Part shown: one piece after another, positions 1 to 8,055 of the stretch
Position numbering within the stretch: the first letter of the stretch is position 1
Layout: each line of letters begins with the position of its first letter
Assembly: GCF_013364235.1 (NCBI RefSeq)
Contig: NZ_CP054919.1
Location: 639,570 to 703,569, forward strand
Origin: Kitasatospora sp. NA04385
GTDB taxonomy: Bacteria > Actinomycetota > Actinomycetes > Streptomycetales > Streptomycetaceae
Length of the DNA stretch: 64,000 nucleotides
Reading direction: 5' to 3'
The notes under the pieces: generated by a model
The model's database searches: none
What the model was told of the DNA's origin: nothing
What the model saw: only the letters and a program-made list of their open reading frames with translations
Translations under genes and position numbers: made by a program

Positions 1-276
1 CGGCTTGAGGAGGCGCCCGGCGAGCAGCCGGTGGTAGGCGCCGGTGGCGATCAGGGCACCGGTGGCGAGCGCGCCGAGGGCGACGGTGACCACGTACAGG
101 CCGCGTTCGAAGCCGCTGAGGGCGGTGAAGCGCGGCATGGAGACCACGCTCAGCAGGAAGCCGAACAGGATCTGCGCACCGGTCTGCGCGACCCGGATCT
201 CCTGGAGCGGTTCGGTCCAGCGCCGGTCCGCACGTTCGTTCGGGGTCTCGTGCCGCCCGAGGTACTGCTCGGACAT
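1..276 (-). CDS. DUF6328-like small membrane protein (C-terminus cut by window edge)
   Basis: Only the first 92 residues are present; the frame is open to the left edge. The ATG at 276 follows a purine-rich stretch. A charged head of about 30 residues is followed by two hydrophobic segments (about residues 36-50 and 62-82) separated by a short FERG turn. This layout and the sequence resemble the DUF6328 family of small actinobacterial integral membrane proteins, whose function is not known. It is divergent from the HAD gene, with about 145 bp between them. The family assignment is from recall of the sequence style and could be wrong. Confidence 0.6.
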   Translation of the reverse strand, partial: MSEQYLGRHETPNERADRRWTEPLQEIRVAQTGAQILFGFLLSVVSMPRFTALSGFERGLYVVTVALGALATGALIATGAYHRLLAGRLLKP

Positions 277-421
277 CCTGGCCGCCCCCTTCCTCCCCAC
301 GCGTCCCCCCGCCCGGGAACGGCGGAAAACGGCGGGTGTGGGGCGCGGTGCCCGGGGTAGACGGGGGCACGCACCGGAACAGGCCCGGGCCGTGGGGGCC
401 CGGTCGGGAGGAGGCGACGGG

Positions 422-1108
422 ATGGCAGCGGACGGCGCGGCCGCACTGTTCGACGTGGACGGCACCCTGGTGGACACCGTCTACCTGCACACCCTCGCCT
501 GGTGGCAGGCGTTGGCGCAGTACGGCCACGAAGTGGACGCGGCCCGGATCCACCGGGCCATCGGCATGGGCAGCGACCAGTTGCTCGACCACCTGCTCGG
601 GGACGACCGGGACCGCTCGGAGGACGACGCGGTCGAGGCCGCGCACCTCGCGCTGTACGCCCAGCACTGGCCGGGCCTGCGGGCCTTCCCGGGGGCGGGC
701 GACCTGCTGCGGGAGTGCGCCGGGCGGGGGTGGCGGGTGGTGCTGTCGACGTCCGCCTCGGGACGCGAGCTGGAGGTGCTGCGCCGGGTGCTGGACGCCG
801 ACGACGCGGTGCACGCGGTGGCGCACTCGGACGGGGTGGCGGCCTCGAAGCCCGCCCCCGACCTGGTGCACCGGGCGCTGGAGCAGGCGGCCGCGCGGGC
901 GGACCGGTCGGTGTTCGTCGGCGACAGCGTGTGGGACGTCGAGGCGGCGGGGCGGGCCGGGACGCCGTGCGTGGGCGTGGAGACCGGCGGTTTCGCCGCC
1001 GCGGAACTGCGCGGCACGGGCGCCGTCGAGGTGCACCCCTCGGTCGGCGCGCTGCTGGACGGCCTGGACGACAGCGTCCTCGCGCGCCCCGGGGCGGGTG
1101 CCCGGTGA
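422..1108 (+). CDS. HAD-superfamily hydrolase, phosphoglycolate phosphatase-like
   Basis: Predicted cytoplasmic phosphatase of 228 residues. HAD motif I is LFDVDGTLVDT, with nucleophile D11 and acid/base D13. Motif II is the LSTSASG segment, motif III the SKPAPD lysine, and motif IV the VGDSVWDV acid pair. A helical cap between motifs I and II fits the PGP/beta-phosphoglucomutase subgroup. The ATG at 422 is preceded by a GGGAGGAGG Shine-Dalgarno. The open frame extends upstream to about position 44, but that part is low-complexity and has no ribosome site. The substrate cannot be told from sequence. The next small ORF overlaps its stop by GTGA. Confidence 0.85.
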   Translation: MAADGAAALFDVDGTLVDTVYLHTLAWWQALAQYGHEVDAARIHRAIGMGSDQLLDHLLGDDRDRSEDDAVEAAHLALYAQHWPGLRAFPGAGDLLRECAGRGWRVVLSTSASGRELEVLRRVLDADDAVHAVAHSDGVAASKPAPDLVHRALEQAAARADRSVFVGDSVWDVEAAGRAGTPCVGVETGGFAAAELRGTGAVEVHPSVGALLDGLDDSVLARPGAGAR

Positions 1109-1329
1109 ACGGAACGCGGACGGCCGCCGACCGGCCCCGACGGGTCGACCCCCTGGTCCGCCGGCTGGGCTACCGCACGCGGGCCGCGTCCTGGACGGCC
1201 CTGTGCGCCCTGTGCGCGCTGCTGGGCCCGGCCGCGGTCACGCTCACCGGCCCGGACGCGGTCGCACTGCCCGGGCCCGGGCCGATCCCGCGCGATCCCT
1301 CGGACGGTCGTTCAATGACGGTCCGGTGA
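1105..1329 (+). CDS. Small single-span hypothetical membrane protein
   Basis: A 74-residue ORF whose GTG overlaps the stop of the HAD gene (GTGA), which suggests translational coupling. It has a basic N-terminus (about residues 1-28) and one hydrophobic segment (about residues 30-48) before a proline-rich tail. I do not recognise a family. The 3' end overlaps the convergent AI-2E-type permease gene by 18 bp. Coupling and the hydrophobic segment argue that it is real; its short length and the GC-rich background leave doubt. Confidence 0.45.
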   Translation: MNGTRTAADRPRRVDPLVRRLGYRTRAASWTALCALCALLGPAAVTLTGPDAVALPGPGPIPRDPSDGRSMTVR

Positions 1330-2724
1330 TCTCCCCGGCGAGGCCCCGTCAGGACCCTTGCCCCCGCCCCGCCCGGCCCCGCTCGGCCCGTCGCCGCCCC
1401 GTCCGGCCCCGCTCCGCCCGTCGCCGCCCCGCACGTCGCCACCCTGCCCGTCGCCGTCCCGCAGTTCGCGGAACACCGCCCAGCCCACCGACAGCACCGG
1501 CACCGCGACGGCCGCGCCGACGATCCCGCCGAGGGTGCCGCCGACGGCCACCGCCAGGGCGACCGCGACGGGGTGCAGCCGGACGGCCCAGCTCATCACC
1601 AGGGGGTGCAGGACGTGGCCCTCCAGCTGGCCGATCACCACGATCAGGGCCAGCACCAGCAGCGCGGTGACCGGGCCCCGGGTGGCGAGGGCGACCAGGG
1701 AGGCGACGGCCAGCGCGATCGGCGAGCCGACCAGCGGGATCAGCGCGGCCAGGAACTCCAGCCCCGCGAGCGGCACCGCCAGCGGGACGCCGAGGACCGC
1801 CAGCATCACGCCGACCAGCACCGCGTTGGTGCCCGCGACCAGGAACAGGCCCCGGGTGTACCCGGCGAAGGTGCGCCACGCGGCGTGCCCGGCCCGGTTC
1901 CAGCGGGACGCGTTCCGGGACGGCAGCAGGTCGGTCGCCCAGTGCCACATCCGTTCCCCGGAGTGGGTCAGGAAGACGGCGCAGAAGAGCGCGAGCGCGA
2001 GGGCGGCGACCGCCTCGACCAGCCATCCCGCGCTGGTGAGGGCGGTGGACAGCACGGCCTGCCGGTGGGTGCTGATCAGGTCGCCCAGCCGCTGCCGCAG
2101 ATCGGTCAGGGTGCCCGGTGCGGCGTGCAGCGGCGGCCCCTCCAGCCACTGCTCCAGCCGGTCGACGCCGTCACGCACCTGCCCGCCGAGCTGGTCCGTC
2201 TGCGCCCGGACCACCAGCACGGCCAGCAGTGCCAGCCCGGCGATCAGCAGCAGCGCGCCCAGCAGGGTGAGCAGCACGGCCAGGGCGCGCGGCATCCGGC
2301 GGGCCAGCAGGTCGACCGGCGGGCGCAGCACGGCCGTGATCACCAGCGCGACGAACACCGCCACCACCGGCAGGATCAGTCGGCTGACCAGCAGGTAGCC
2401 CGCGTAACCGGCCACCGCCACCACCAGCAGCCGCCAGGCCCGCCCCGCCGCCCGCTCCAGCGCGCTCCCCCGCCACCCGCCCGGCCCCGCCCCCGGAACC
2501 GACCCCGAACGGACGGCCGGCACCCGCGGCGCCCGCCCGGCCCGGCCACCGTACGGCCGACCGTTGTACGACCGACCGCCGTACGACCGACCCCCGTACG
2601 GTCGGCCCCCGTACGACCGGCCGCCGTGCGGTCGGCCGTCGTGCGGCGCGGGTGCGTACCGCCCCGACCGTCGCGCCCCACCACCAGCGTGCTGCCCGCC
2701 CGCGCGGGACCCAGGTCCTGGCAT
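1312..2724 (-). CDS. AI-2E family transporter (PerM-like permease)
   Basis: A 470-residue polytopic membrane protein. The core (about residues 95-430) has around seven or eight membrane segments and the family's late conserved region (LIPLVGSPIALA, then GQLEGHVLHPLVM). The AI-2E/PerM family includes autoinducer-2 exporters and Na+/H+ antiporter-like proteins, so the substrate is unknown. Both ends are unusual. Residues about 30-62 are a Tyr/Gly/Arg-rich YGGRS-type repeat, encoded by 15-bp tandem units near 2557-2640. The C-terminal 40 residues are a Gly/Asp/Arg-rich repeat. The start at 2724 is the most upstream ATG; a later start would drop the repeat without harming the core. Confidence 0.85.
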   Translation of the reverse strand: MPGPGSRAGGQHAGGGARRSGRYAPAPHDGRPHGGRSYGGRPYGGRSYGGRSYNGRPYGGRAGRAPRVPAVRSGSVPGAGPGGWRGSALERAAGRAWRLLVVAVAGYAGYLLVSRLILPVVAVFVALVITAVLRPPVDLLARRMPRALAVLLTLLGALLLIAGLALLAVLVVRAQTDQLGGQVRDGVDRLEQWLEGPPLHAAPGTLTDLRQRLGDLISTHRQAVLSTALTSAGWLVEAVAALALALFCAVFLTHSGERMWHWATDLLPSRNASRWNRAGHAAWRTFAGYTRGLFLVAGTNAVLVGVMLAVLGVPLAVPLAGLEFLAALIPLVGSPIALAVASLVALATRGPVTALLVLALIVVIGQLEGHVLHPLVMSWAVRLHPVAVALAVAVGGTLGGIVGAAVAVPVLSVGWAVFRELRDGDGQGGDVRGGDGRSGAGRGGDGPSGAGRGGGKGPDGASPGRSPDRH

Positions 2725-2922
2725 CAGCTCACCACCTCCGGCCGTACCGTCTGCCCGGCGGGGGCCGTTCCACCCCCGCCACCCCGCCGCCCCGCCACCC
2801 CGCCCCGGCGGCCCCGGAGCCGGGCCGTTCCGGTGCCCCGGAGCCGAACCGTCGCGGTGCCCCGGGGCCGGGCCGTCGCGGTGCGCCGTTTCGGGGCGGG
2901 CGGTGGCGGACAGACGCGGCGC

Positions 2923-3855
2923 ATGAACGCGCTACCGGCCTCCGCCGTCGTCCCCGCCCGGCCCGGGCCCGGGCCGGGGGTCCGGCGGCGGTACCTGCTG
3001 TGCCCGCCCGAGCACTTCGCGGTGGAGTACGCGATCAACCCGTGGATGGACCCGGACCGGCCGGTGGACCGGGCCGTGGCGCTGCGGCAGTGGCGGGCCC
3101 TGGCCTCGGTGCTGCGCTCGCTCGGCCACCGGGTCGACCTGCTGGCGCCGGAGCCCGGCCTGCCCGACATGGTGTTCACCGCGAACGGGGCGACGGTGGT
3201 GGCCGGCCGGGTGCTGGTCGCGCGCTTCCGCCACCCGCAGCGCGCGGGCGAGTCGGCGGCGCACCGGCGCTGGTTCGAGGCCGCCCGGTTCCCCCGGGTG
3301 CGCACCGCCACCGAGGTGAACGAGGGCGAGGGCGACCTGCTGGTGGCCGGGCCGCGCATCCTCGCCGCCAGCGGTTTCCGCACCACCACCGCCGCCCACC
3401 GGGAGGCCCAGCGGGTGCTCGGACTGCCGGTGGTCTCCCTGCAGTTGACCGATCCGCGCTACTACCACCTGGACACCGCGCTGGCCGTGCTGGACGACAC
3501 CCGGGTGATGTACTACCCGGACGCGTTCGCCCCGCCCGCCCGCCGACTGCTGCGCCGCCTGTACCCGGACGCGATCCTGGCCCGCGCGCCGGACGCCGCC
3601 GCGTTCGGCCTGAACGCCATCAGCGACGGCCGCCACGTGGTGCTGCCGGCCGCCGCCCGGGGCCTGGCCGAACAGCTGCGGGCGGCGGGCTTCGTCCCGG
3701 TGCCGGTCTCGCTCCCGGAGCTGTTGAAGGCCGGTGGCGGCCCCAAGTGCTGTGTGCTGGAAGTCCGTTCGGCCCGGGGGCCCTGCCCCGGCGCCGAACC
3801 CGGCCTCCGGGATCGGCGCCCGGGCCCCGGAGACGAGGAACGAGGAGCGAGGTGA
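2923..3855 (+). CDS. ddaH: Dimethylargininase / amidinotransferase-fold hydrolase
   Basis: A 310-residue member of the guanidino-group-modifying superfamily. Dimethylargininases turn N-omega-methylated arginine into citrulline and a methylamine. Seen in sequence: the INPWMD substrate-loop motif near the N-terminus, MVFTANGA, an acidic NEGEGD motif, the catalytic His in YYHLD (H182), and the C-terminal GGGPK-Cys-Cys motif (C276/C277) carrying the nucleophile. The tail after about residue 285 is low-complexity and probably disordered. The ATG at 2923 starts exactly where family similarity begins. It is first in a six-gene cassette; its stop overlaps the GTG of the diiron oxidase. Arginine deiminase or another amidinohydrolase activity cannot be excluded. 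Confidence 0.82.
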   Translation: MNALPASAVVPARPGPGPGVRRRYLLCPPEHFAVEYAINPWMDPDRPVDRAVALRQWRALASVLRSLGHRVDLLAPEPGLPDMVFTANGATVVAGRVLVARFRHPQRAGESAAHRRWFEAARFPRVRTATEVNEGEGDLLVAGPRILAASGFRTTTAAHREAQRVLGLPVVSLQLTDPRYYHLDTALAVLDDTRVMYYPDAFAPPARRLLRRLYPDAILARAPDAAAFGLNAISDGRHVVLPAAARGLAEQLRAAGFVPVPVSLPELLKAGGGPKCCVLEVRSARGPCPGAEPGLRDRRPGPGDEERGAR

Positions 3856-4958
3856 GAACCGTGCCGACCGCCACCCGCCCGAACTCCGGTGCGCCGCCGC
3901 TGCCTTCGGCCCGCGGCCCGCTCTCGGACACCGTCCTCGCCGCCCTGCGCCGACCCGCCCCGGCGCACCTCTCGCCGCCACCGCTCGACGACCTGGCGGA
4001 CCCCTGGGGCGAGGACCTCCAACTCGCCCTGTACGTCTGCTACGAGCTGCACTACCGGGGCTTCGCGGCGGTCGACGACGCCTGGGAGTGGTCGCCGCCG
4101 CTGCTCGCCCTGCGCGGCTGGATGGAACGCTCCTTCCTGGCCGCGCTGCGCCGCGAGGTGGGCGAACCGCCGCCGCTGGCAACCGTGTTGGCCGACCTGC
4201 TGGCCGAACCCCCGGACGGCGACGGGCCCTCGTACCACCTGCTGACCACCGGCACCCGGCTGCAGGCCCGCGAGTACCTGGTGCACCGCTCGACGTACCA
4301 CCTGAAGGAGGCCGACCCGCAGATGTGGGCGGTGCCCCGGCTGCCGAACCCGGCGAAGGCCGCGCTGGTCGCCGTGCAGTACGACGAGTACGGCGCGGGC
4401 CGACCGGAGCGGGCGCACGCCGAGCTGTTCGCCGCGATGATGGCCGACTTCGGCCTCGACCCGGCGTACGGCGCCCACCTGGACGCGGTGCCCGCACCCG
4501 CCCTGGCCGTGGTCAACACGATGTCGCTGTTCGGCCTGCACCGTTCCCTGCGGGCCGCGCTGGTCGGACAGTTCGCGGCCGTGGAGATCACCTCCCCGCC
4601 CGGCGCGGCCCGGCTCGCCACCGCCTTCGAGCGGCTCGGCGCCTCGCCGCGCGGCACGCTCTTCTACCGGGAGCACGTCCTCGCCGACGCCGTCCACGAG
4701 CAGCTGGTTCGGCACACCGTGATCGAGCCGCTGCTCGCCCGGCCCCCGGAGTGCTCCGAGCGGGATATCGCCTTCGGCGCCCTGGCCTACGCCCGGGCCG
4801 AGGACCGGCTCGCCGACCACCTGATGGCCGCCTGGCGCTCCGGCACCTGCTCGCTGCGCACGCCCCTGCCCGAGGAGCCCCTGCCCGAGGAGCGCCCGAC
4901 CGGGGAGCGCCCGGCGGAAGAGCCGTTCCGGCGACCGTCCCAAGGAGCCCCACGATGA
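3852..4958 (+). CDS. Iron-containing redox enzyme, heme-oxygenase-like diiron oxidase (HDO)
   Basis: A 368-residue helical protein of the iron-containing redox enzyme family, expected to use a non-heme diiron centre and O2. Counting from GTG 3852, candidate ligands are E153 (in LKEADPQMW), E179 (YDEYGAG), H189 (RAHAELF), E245 (AAVEITS), and H275, D279 and H282 (HVLADAVH). The spacings are the same as I recall for the N-oxygenase SznF, with a constant offset of 36. SznF acts on N-methyl-arginine, and the gene upstream is a dimethylargininase, so a guanidine or amine substrate is plausible (inference). GTG 3852 overlaps the upstream stop (GTGA); GTG 3861 is an alternative. A Glu/Pro repeat tail follows residue 340. 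Confidence 0.85.
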   Translation: MRTVPTATRPNSGAPPLPSARGPLSDTVLAALRRPAPAHLSPPPLDDLADPWGEDLQLALYVCYELHYRGFAAVDDAWEWSPPLLALRGWMERSFLAALRREVGEPPPLATVLADLLAEPPDGDGPSYHLLTTGTRLQAREYLVHRSTYHLKEADPQMWAVPRLPNPAKAALVAVQYDEYGAGRPERAHAELFAAMMADFGLDPAYGAHLDAVPAPALAVVNTMSLFGLHRSLRAALVGQFAAVEITSPPGAARLATAFERLGASPRGTLFYREHVLADAVHEQLVRHTVIEPLLARPPECSERDIAFGALAYARAEDRLADHLMAAWRSGTCSLRTPLPEEPLPEERPTGERPAEEPFRRPSQGAPR

Positions 4959-5512
4959 ACCCGACGGACCCGACGGACCCGACGGGCGCGACGGGCGCGA
5001 CGGGCGCGAGGAGCACCGCGGGCGGCGGCGCCGGGGCGTTCCTGCGCCTGCTCGACCAGCCGGTGTACGTGGTCACCGCCGAGGCCGGGGGCGACCGGGC
5101 CGGCTGCCTGGTCGGCTTCGGCTCGCAGTGCTCGATCCGTCCGGAGCGGTTCGCCGTGTGGCTGTCGCACGCCAACCACACCCACCGGGTCGCGGCGCGG
5201 GCGACGGCGCTGGCCGTCCACCTGCTGCCGCCCGACGACGCGGGGACGGCCCTGGCCCGGCTGTTCGGCGAGTACACCGGCGACGAGGTCGACAAGTTCG
5301 CGCGGGCGGCCTGGCGTCCGGGCCCGGCCGGGGTGCCGGTGCTCGCAGGGGCGGCCGCCTGGTTCGTCGGGCGGGTGGTCGGCCGGATCGAGGGCGGCGA
5401 CCACACCGGGTTCCTGCTCGACCCGCTGGCGGACGGCACGGACGCACCGCCGCCGCCCGCCGTCCTCACCCTGCGGGACGTCTCCGACCTCGACCCGGGA
5501 CACCCGGCGTGA
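4955..5512 (+). CDS. Flavin reductase family protein
   Basis: A 185-residue flavin-reductase-like (FMN-binding split barrel) protein. After a low-complexity N-terminus of Thr-Asp-Pro and Gly-Ala-Thr repeats (about residues 2-25), the core shows the family's opening strand (PVYVVTA), the CLVGFGSQCSIRPERFAVWLS flavin-site region, and a DKFARAAW segment late in the domain. Such proteins supply reduced flavin to oxygenases or act as small FMN oxidoreductases. Here the obvious redox partner is the diiron oxidase encoded just upstream. The ATG at 4955 overlaps the upstream stop (ATGA), and the 3' end overlaps the ligase gene (GTGA). Confidence 0.82.
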   Translation: MNPTDPTDPTGATGATGARSTAGGGAGAFLRLLDQPVYVVTAEAGGDRAGCLVGFGSQCSIRPERFAVWLSHANHTHRVAARATALAVHLLPPDDAGTALARLFGEYTGDEVDKFARAAWRPGPAGVPVLAGAAAWFVGRVVGRIEGGDHTGFLLDPLADGTDAPPPPAVLTLRDVSDLDPGHPA

Positions 5513-6636
5513 ACGCCCCGCCGAGCCGTCGACCACCGCCACTGCTCCGCTTCGGCGTCGAGGAGGAGTTCCTGCTGACCGGGCCGCGCAGCCGGATCAC
5601 CGTGCCGGCCGCCGAGGCGGTGGTGACGGACGCCGCCCGGACGCTCGGGCCGCGCGCCCAGTACGAGTTCCTGGCCACCCAGGTGGAGGGCTGCACCCGG
5701 CCGGTCGGCACCGTCACCGAGCTGCGCGCCGAACTCGCCGACACCAGACGTGCGTTGGTCTGTGCCGCGGAGCGGGCCGACTGTCGGCTCACCGCCACCG
5801 GCACCGCCGTCCGGCCCAGCCACCACCCGCTGCCCGTCACCCCGAAGCCCCGCTACCAGCTGCTGGCCGACCGGGTCGACGGTGTCGCCGACCAGGTCGG
5901 CGCCGAACTGTGCGGCTGTCACGTCCACTTGGGAGATCTGACGCTCCGTCAGTCACTCTCGCTCAGCGCCCGGATGCGCGGCTGGCTGCCGGTGTTCCAG
6001 GCGTTCTGCGCCAACTCCCCTTTCTGCGAAGGGAACGACCGCGGCACCGCCTCCAACCGGCCCGACCGGTACGCCCGTTGGCCGACCTTCGGCCCGGCGC
6101 CACTGCTGGACGAGACCGGCTACCGCGGCGCGCTGGACCGGCTGCTCGCGGACGGGGTGATCTTCGACCGGCGGATGCTGTACTGGTACGCCCGGCCGTC
6201 CGAGCACCTGCCCACCCTGGAGGTGCGGGTCGCCGACACCAGCGCCGACCTGGACACCGTCCTGCTGCTCGCCGTCCTGCTGCGCGCCCTCGCCCACACC
6301 CTGCTCGACCCGCGCACCCCGGCCCGGCCGGTCCTGGTGCCCGACCCGGCCCTGCGCCTGGCCCACCGCCGCGCCGCGGCCGCCGCCCTCGACGCCCGAC
6401 TGCCCGACCCGCTCACCGGCCGCTACCGCTCCGTCCGCCACCTGCTCCCCGCACTCGTCGAGTTCACCGCACCCGCGCTGCGCCGCACCCGCGAACTCGA
6501 CTTCGCCCGGCACCTGTCCACCCACCTGCTGGCCACCGGCTGCGGCGCCGACCGCCAACGCGCCGCCCTCACCCGACACGGCCACCTCTCCGCCGTCGTC
6601 GACGACCTCGCCCACCGCACCGCCCAACCCTGCTGA
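5509..6636 (+). CDS. GCS2-family carboxylate-amine ligase (YbdK/EgtA-like)
   Basis: A 375-residue ATP-dependent ligase of glutamate-cysteine ligase family 2, which joins a carboxylate (usually the gamma-carboxylate of glutamate) to an amine. Diagnostic motifs are FGVEEEFLL at about residue 12, CGCHVHLGD near residue 140, the NSPFCEG region, and LPTLEVRVADTSAD near residue 240. The length matches YbdK-type enzymes. The GTG at 5509 overlaps the flavin reductase stop. In this cassette it is the only candidate for an amide-forming step, so it may build or cap the small molecule that the oxidase modifies. A simple gamma-glutamyl-cysteine role is the alternative. Confidence 0.88.
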   Translation: MNAPPSRRPPPLLRFGVEEEFLLTGPRSRITVPAAEAVVTDAARTLGPRAQYEFLATQVEGCTRPVGTVTELRAELADTRRALVCAAERADCRLTATGTAVRPSHHPLPVTPKPRYQLLADRVDGVADQVGAELCGCHVHLGDLTLRQSLSLSARMRGWLPVFQAFCANSPFCEGNDRGTASNRPDRYARWPTFGPAPLLDETGYRGALDRLLADGVIFDRRMLYWYARPSEHLPTLEVRVADTSADLDTVLLLAVLLRALAHTLLDPRTPARPVLVPDPALRLAHRRAAAAALDARLPDPLTGRYRSVRHLLPALVEFTAPALRRTRELDFARHLSTHLLATGCGADRQRAALTRHGHLSAVVDDLAHRTAQPC

Positions 6637-6735
6637 CCCACCCGACGCCCCCGGCTCTCCCACGCCTCCGCGCCGCCCCACGTGTCGCCCGCCGCCCCAC
6701 GTGTCGCCCGCCGCCCGCCGGGCATACGCGGGCCC

Positions 6736-7386
6736 ATGCTGTTGCTGCGACCGCCCGGCGTGTACCCCGCCCAGGGGGACACCGACCTGCTGCTGGACGT
6801 GCTCGGCCGGGAGCCGGTGCGTCCCGACGCGCGGTGCCTGGACATCGGCACGGGCTGCGGCGCGCTCGCCCTGGCCGCCGCCCGGCGCGGCTGCCGGGTG
6901 ACCGCCGTGGACCTGTCGCGACTGTCGCTCGCCACCGCCTGGCTGAACGCCCGCCTGCACCACCTCCCGCTGCGCGTACGGCACGGCGACCTCACCGCGC
7001 CCGCCGCCGACGGCCGGTACGACCTGGTGCTGAGCAATCCCCCGTACGTGCCCGCGCCCCGCCCCGGGCCACCGCCGTCCGGTCCCGCCCGGGCCTGGGA
7101 CGCCGGGCCGGACGGGCGGCTGCTGCTGGACCGGCTGTGCCGCCTGGTGCCGCCGCTGCTCGCGCCGGGCGGGGTGCTGCTGCTCGTGCAGTCCTCGCTG
7201 GCCCGGCCCGACGCCACCGTGCGGCAGCTGCGCGCGGCCGGCCTGCGGACGGAGGTGGCCGACCGGCGGCCGCAGGCGTTCGGCCCGGTGATGACCGCCC
7301 GCGCGCCCTGGTTCGAGCGCACCGGGCTGATCCGACCGGGCGTCCGCACCGAGGAGTTGGTGGTGGTCCGCGGTGTCCGCGACTGA
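6736..7386 (+). CDS. HemK/MTQ2-type N-methyltransferase
   Basis: A 216-residue class I SAM methyltransferase. Motif I is LDIGTGCGALALAAA (about residues 35-49), an acidic VDLS follows for the ribose, and motif IV is N101-P-P-Y104. NPPY enzymes methylate amide or amine nitrogen on protein glutamine, nucleobases or small molecules. The short N-terminus resembles HemK2/MTQ2 proteins rather than PrmC, which carries an extra N-terminal domain. It lies 100 bp after the ligase, the only real gap in the cassette, and overlaps the start of the CDGSH gene. The substrate is unknown; nitrogen methylation would fit beside a dimethylargininase. Confidence 0.85.
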   Translation: MLLLRPPGVYPAQGDTDLLLDVLGREPVRPDARCLDIGTGCGALALAAARRGCRVTAVDLSRLSLATAWLNARLHHLPLRVRHGDLTAPAADGRYDLVLSNPPYVPAPRPGPPPSGPARAWDAGPDGRLLLDRLCRLVPPLLAPGGVLLLVQSSLARPDATVRQLRAAGLRTEVADRRPQAFGPVMTARAPWFERTGLIRPGVRTEELVVVRGVRD

Positions 7387-7669
7387 CCCGGAGCCCGCCG
7401 TCGGCCCGCCCGCCGTCGGCCCGCCCGCCGTCGATCCGCCCGCTCCCCCGCCATCACCACCGCCGTCGCCCCCGCCACCGCCCCCGCCCCGGATCCGGCT
7501 GACCGAACGCGGCCCGCTGCTGGTCGACGGCCCGGTGGACCTGCTGCTGCCGGACGGCACCGTGCTGCACTGCGACCGCCCGGTCGTCGCGGTCTGCACC
7601 TGCCGACGCAGCCGCCGCTACCCGCTGTGCGACACCAGCCACCGCACCCACCGCCGCACCCGCCGGTAG
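7373..7669 (+). CDS. CDGSH iron-sulfur domain protein
   Basis: A 98-residue protein whose C-terminal half is a CDGSH (mitoNEET-type) 2Fe-2S domain. Cluster ligands are C75, C77, C86 and H90 in CTCRRSRRYPLCDTSH, with the exact Cys-Cys-Cys-His spacing of the family. Residues 8-40 are a proline-rich linker of VGPPA and poly-Pro repeats. The GTG at 7373 lies 14 bp inside the methyltransferase gene, so the two are coupled. In the cassette it is a plausible electron carrier or redox sensor for the diiron oxidase. The tail is very basic (RTHRRTRR type). Confidence 0.88.
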   Translation: MSATDPEPAVGPPAVGPPAVDPPAPPPSPPPSPPPPPPPRIRLTERGPLLVDGPVDLLLPDGTVLHCDRPVVAVCTCRRSRRYPLCDTSHRTHRRTRR

Positions 7670-7778
7670 GCGGGCCCGCCGGACCGCCGTTTCCGCCGGG
7701 CGGCCCCCGGGCAGACGCCCAGGTGAGAAGCGTGCGAGCGCAGGCGAGCGCAGCTGAGCGCAGGAGGAGGTGGGCGCC

Positions 7779-8009
7779 GTGGGGCGGCTCAGTGTTCCGG
7801 TGATCTGCGGGCTGTCCGGGGGCCTGGCCATTCCGGCCCGCCAGGTGGTCGAACTGCTGCGGGCGCTGCCCGAGGAGTGGGAGGACTGGGCCGGCCGCGA
7901 GGACAGCGGGCTGGACCCGGAGACCACCGGCGCCCTCGCCGACATGGTCCGCCAACTCGCCGACCAGATCGACCTCGCGTGCATCGAGATCGCCAGCGAG
8001 GAGGAGTGA
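7779..8009 (+). CDS. Small acidic conserved hypothetical protein
   Basis: A 76-residue acidic protein with no membrane segment: a beta-like N-terminus (LSVPVICGLSGGL), then two amphipathic helices ending in EIASEEE. It resembles small streptomycete proteins of the DUF6213 type, but I am not sure of that name and no function is known. I prefer GTG 7779 because AGGAGG at 7762-7770 then sits at normal spacing; the upstream GTG at 7770 lies inside the ribosome site. It follows the CDGSH gene by about 110 bp and converges on the phosphatase gene. Confidence 0.62.
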   Translation: MGRLSVPVICGLSGGLAIPARQVVELLRALPEEWEDWAGREDSGLDPETTGALADMVRQLADQIDLACIEIASEEE

Positions 8010-8055
8010 GGGGAAGGGAGGCGAGGGGGCCGGGGCCTCCCCGCCGGTCGGGCGG

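Noticed and set aside
1573..2922. Upstream in-frame extension of the dimethylargininase gene
   Set aside because: It lies antisense to the AI-2E-type permease and translates to Gln/Arg noise; family similarity begins at ATG 2923.
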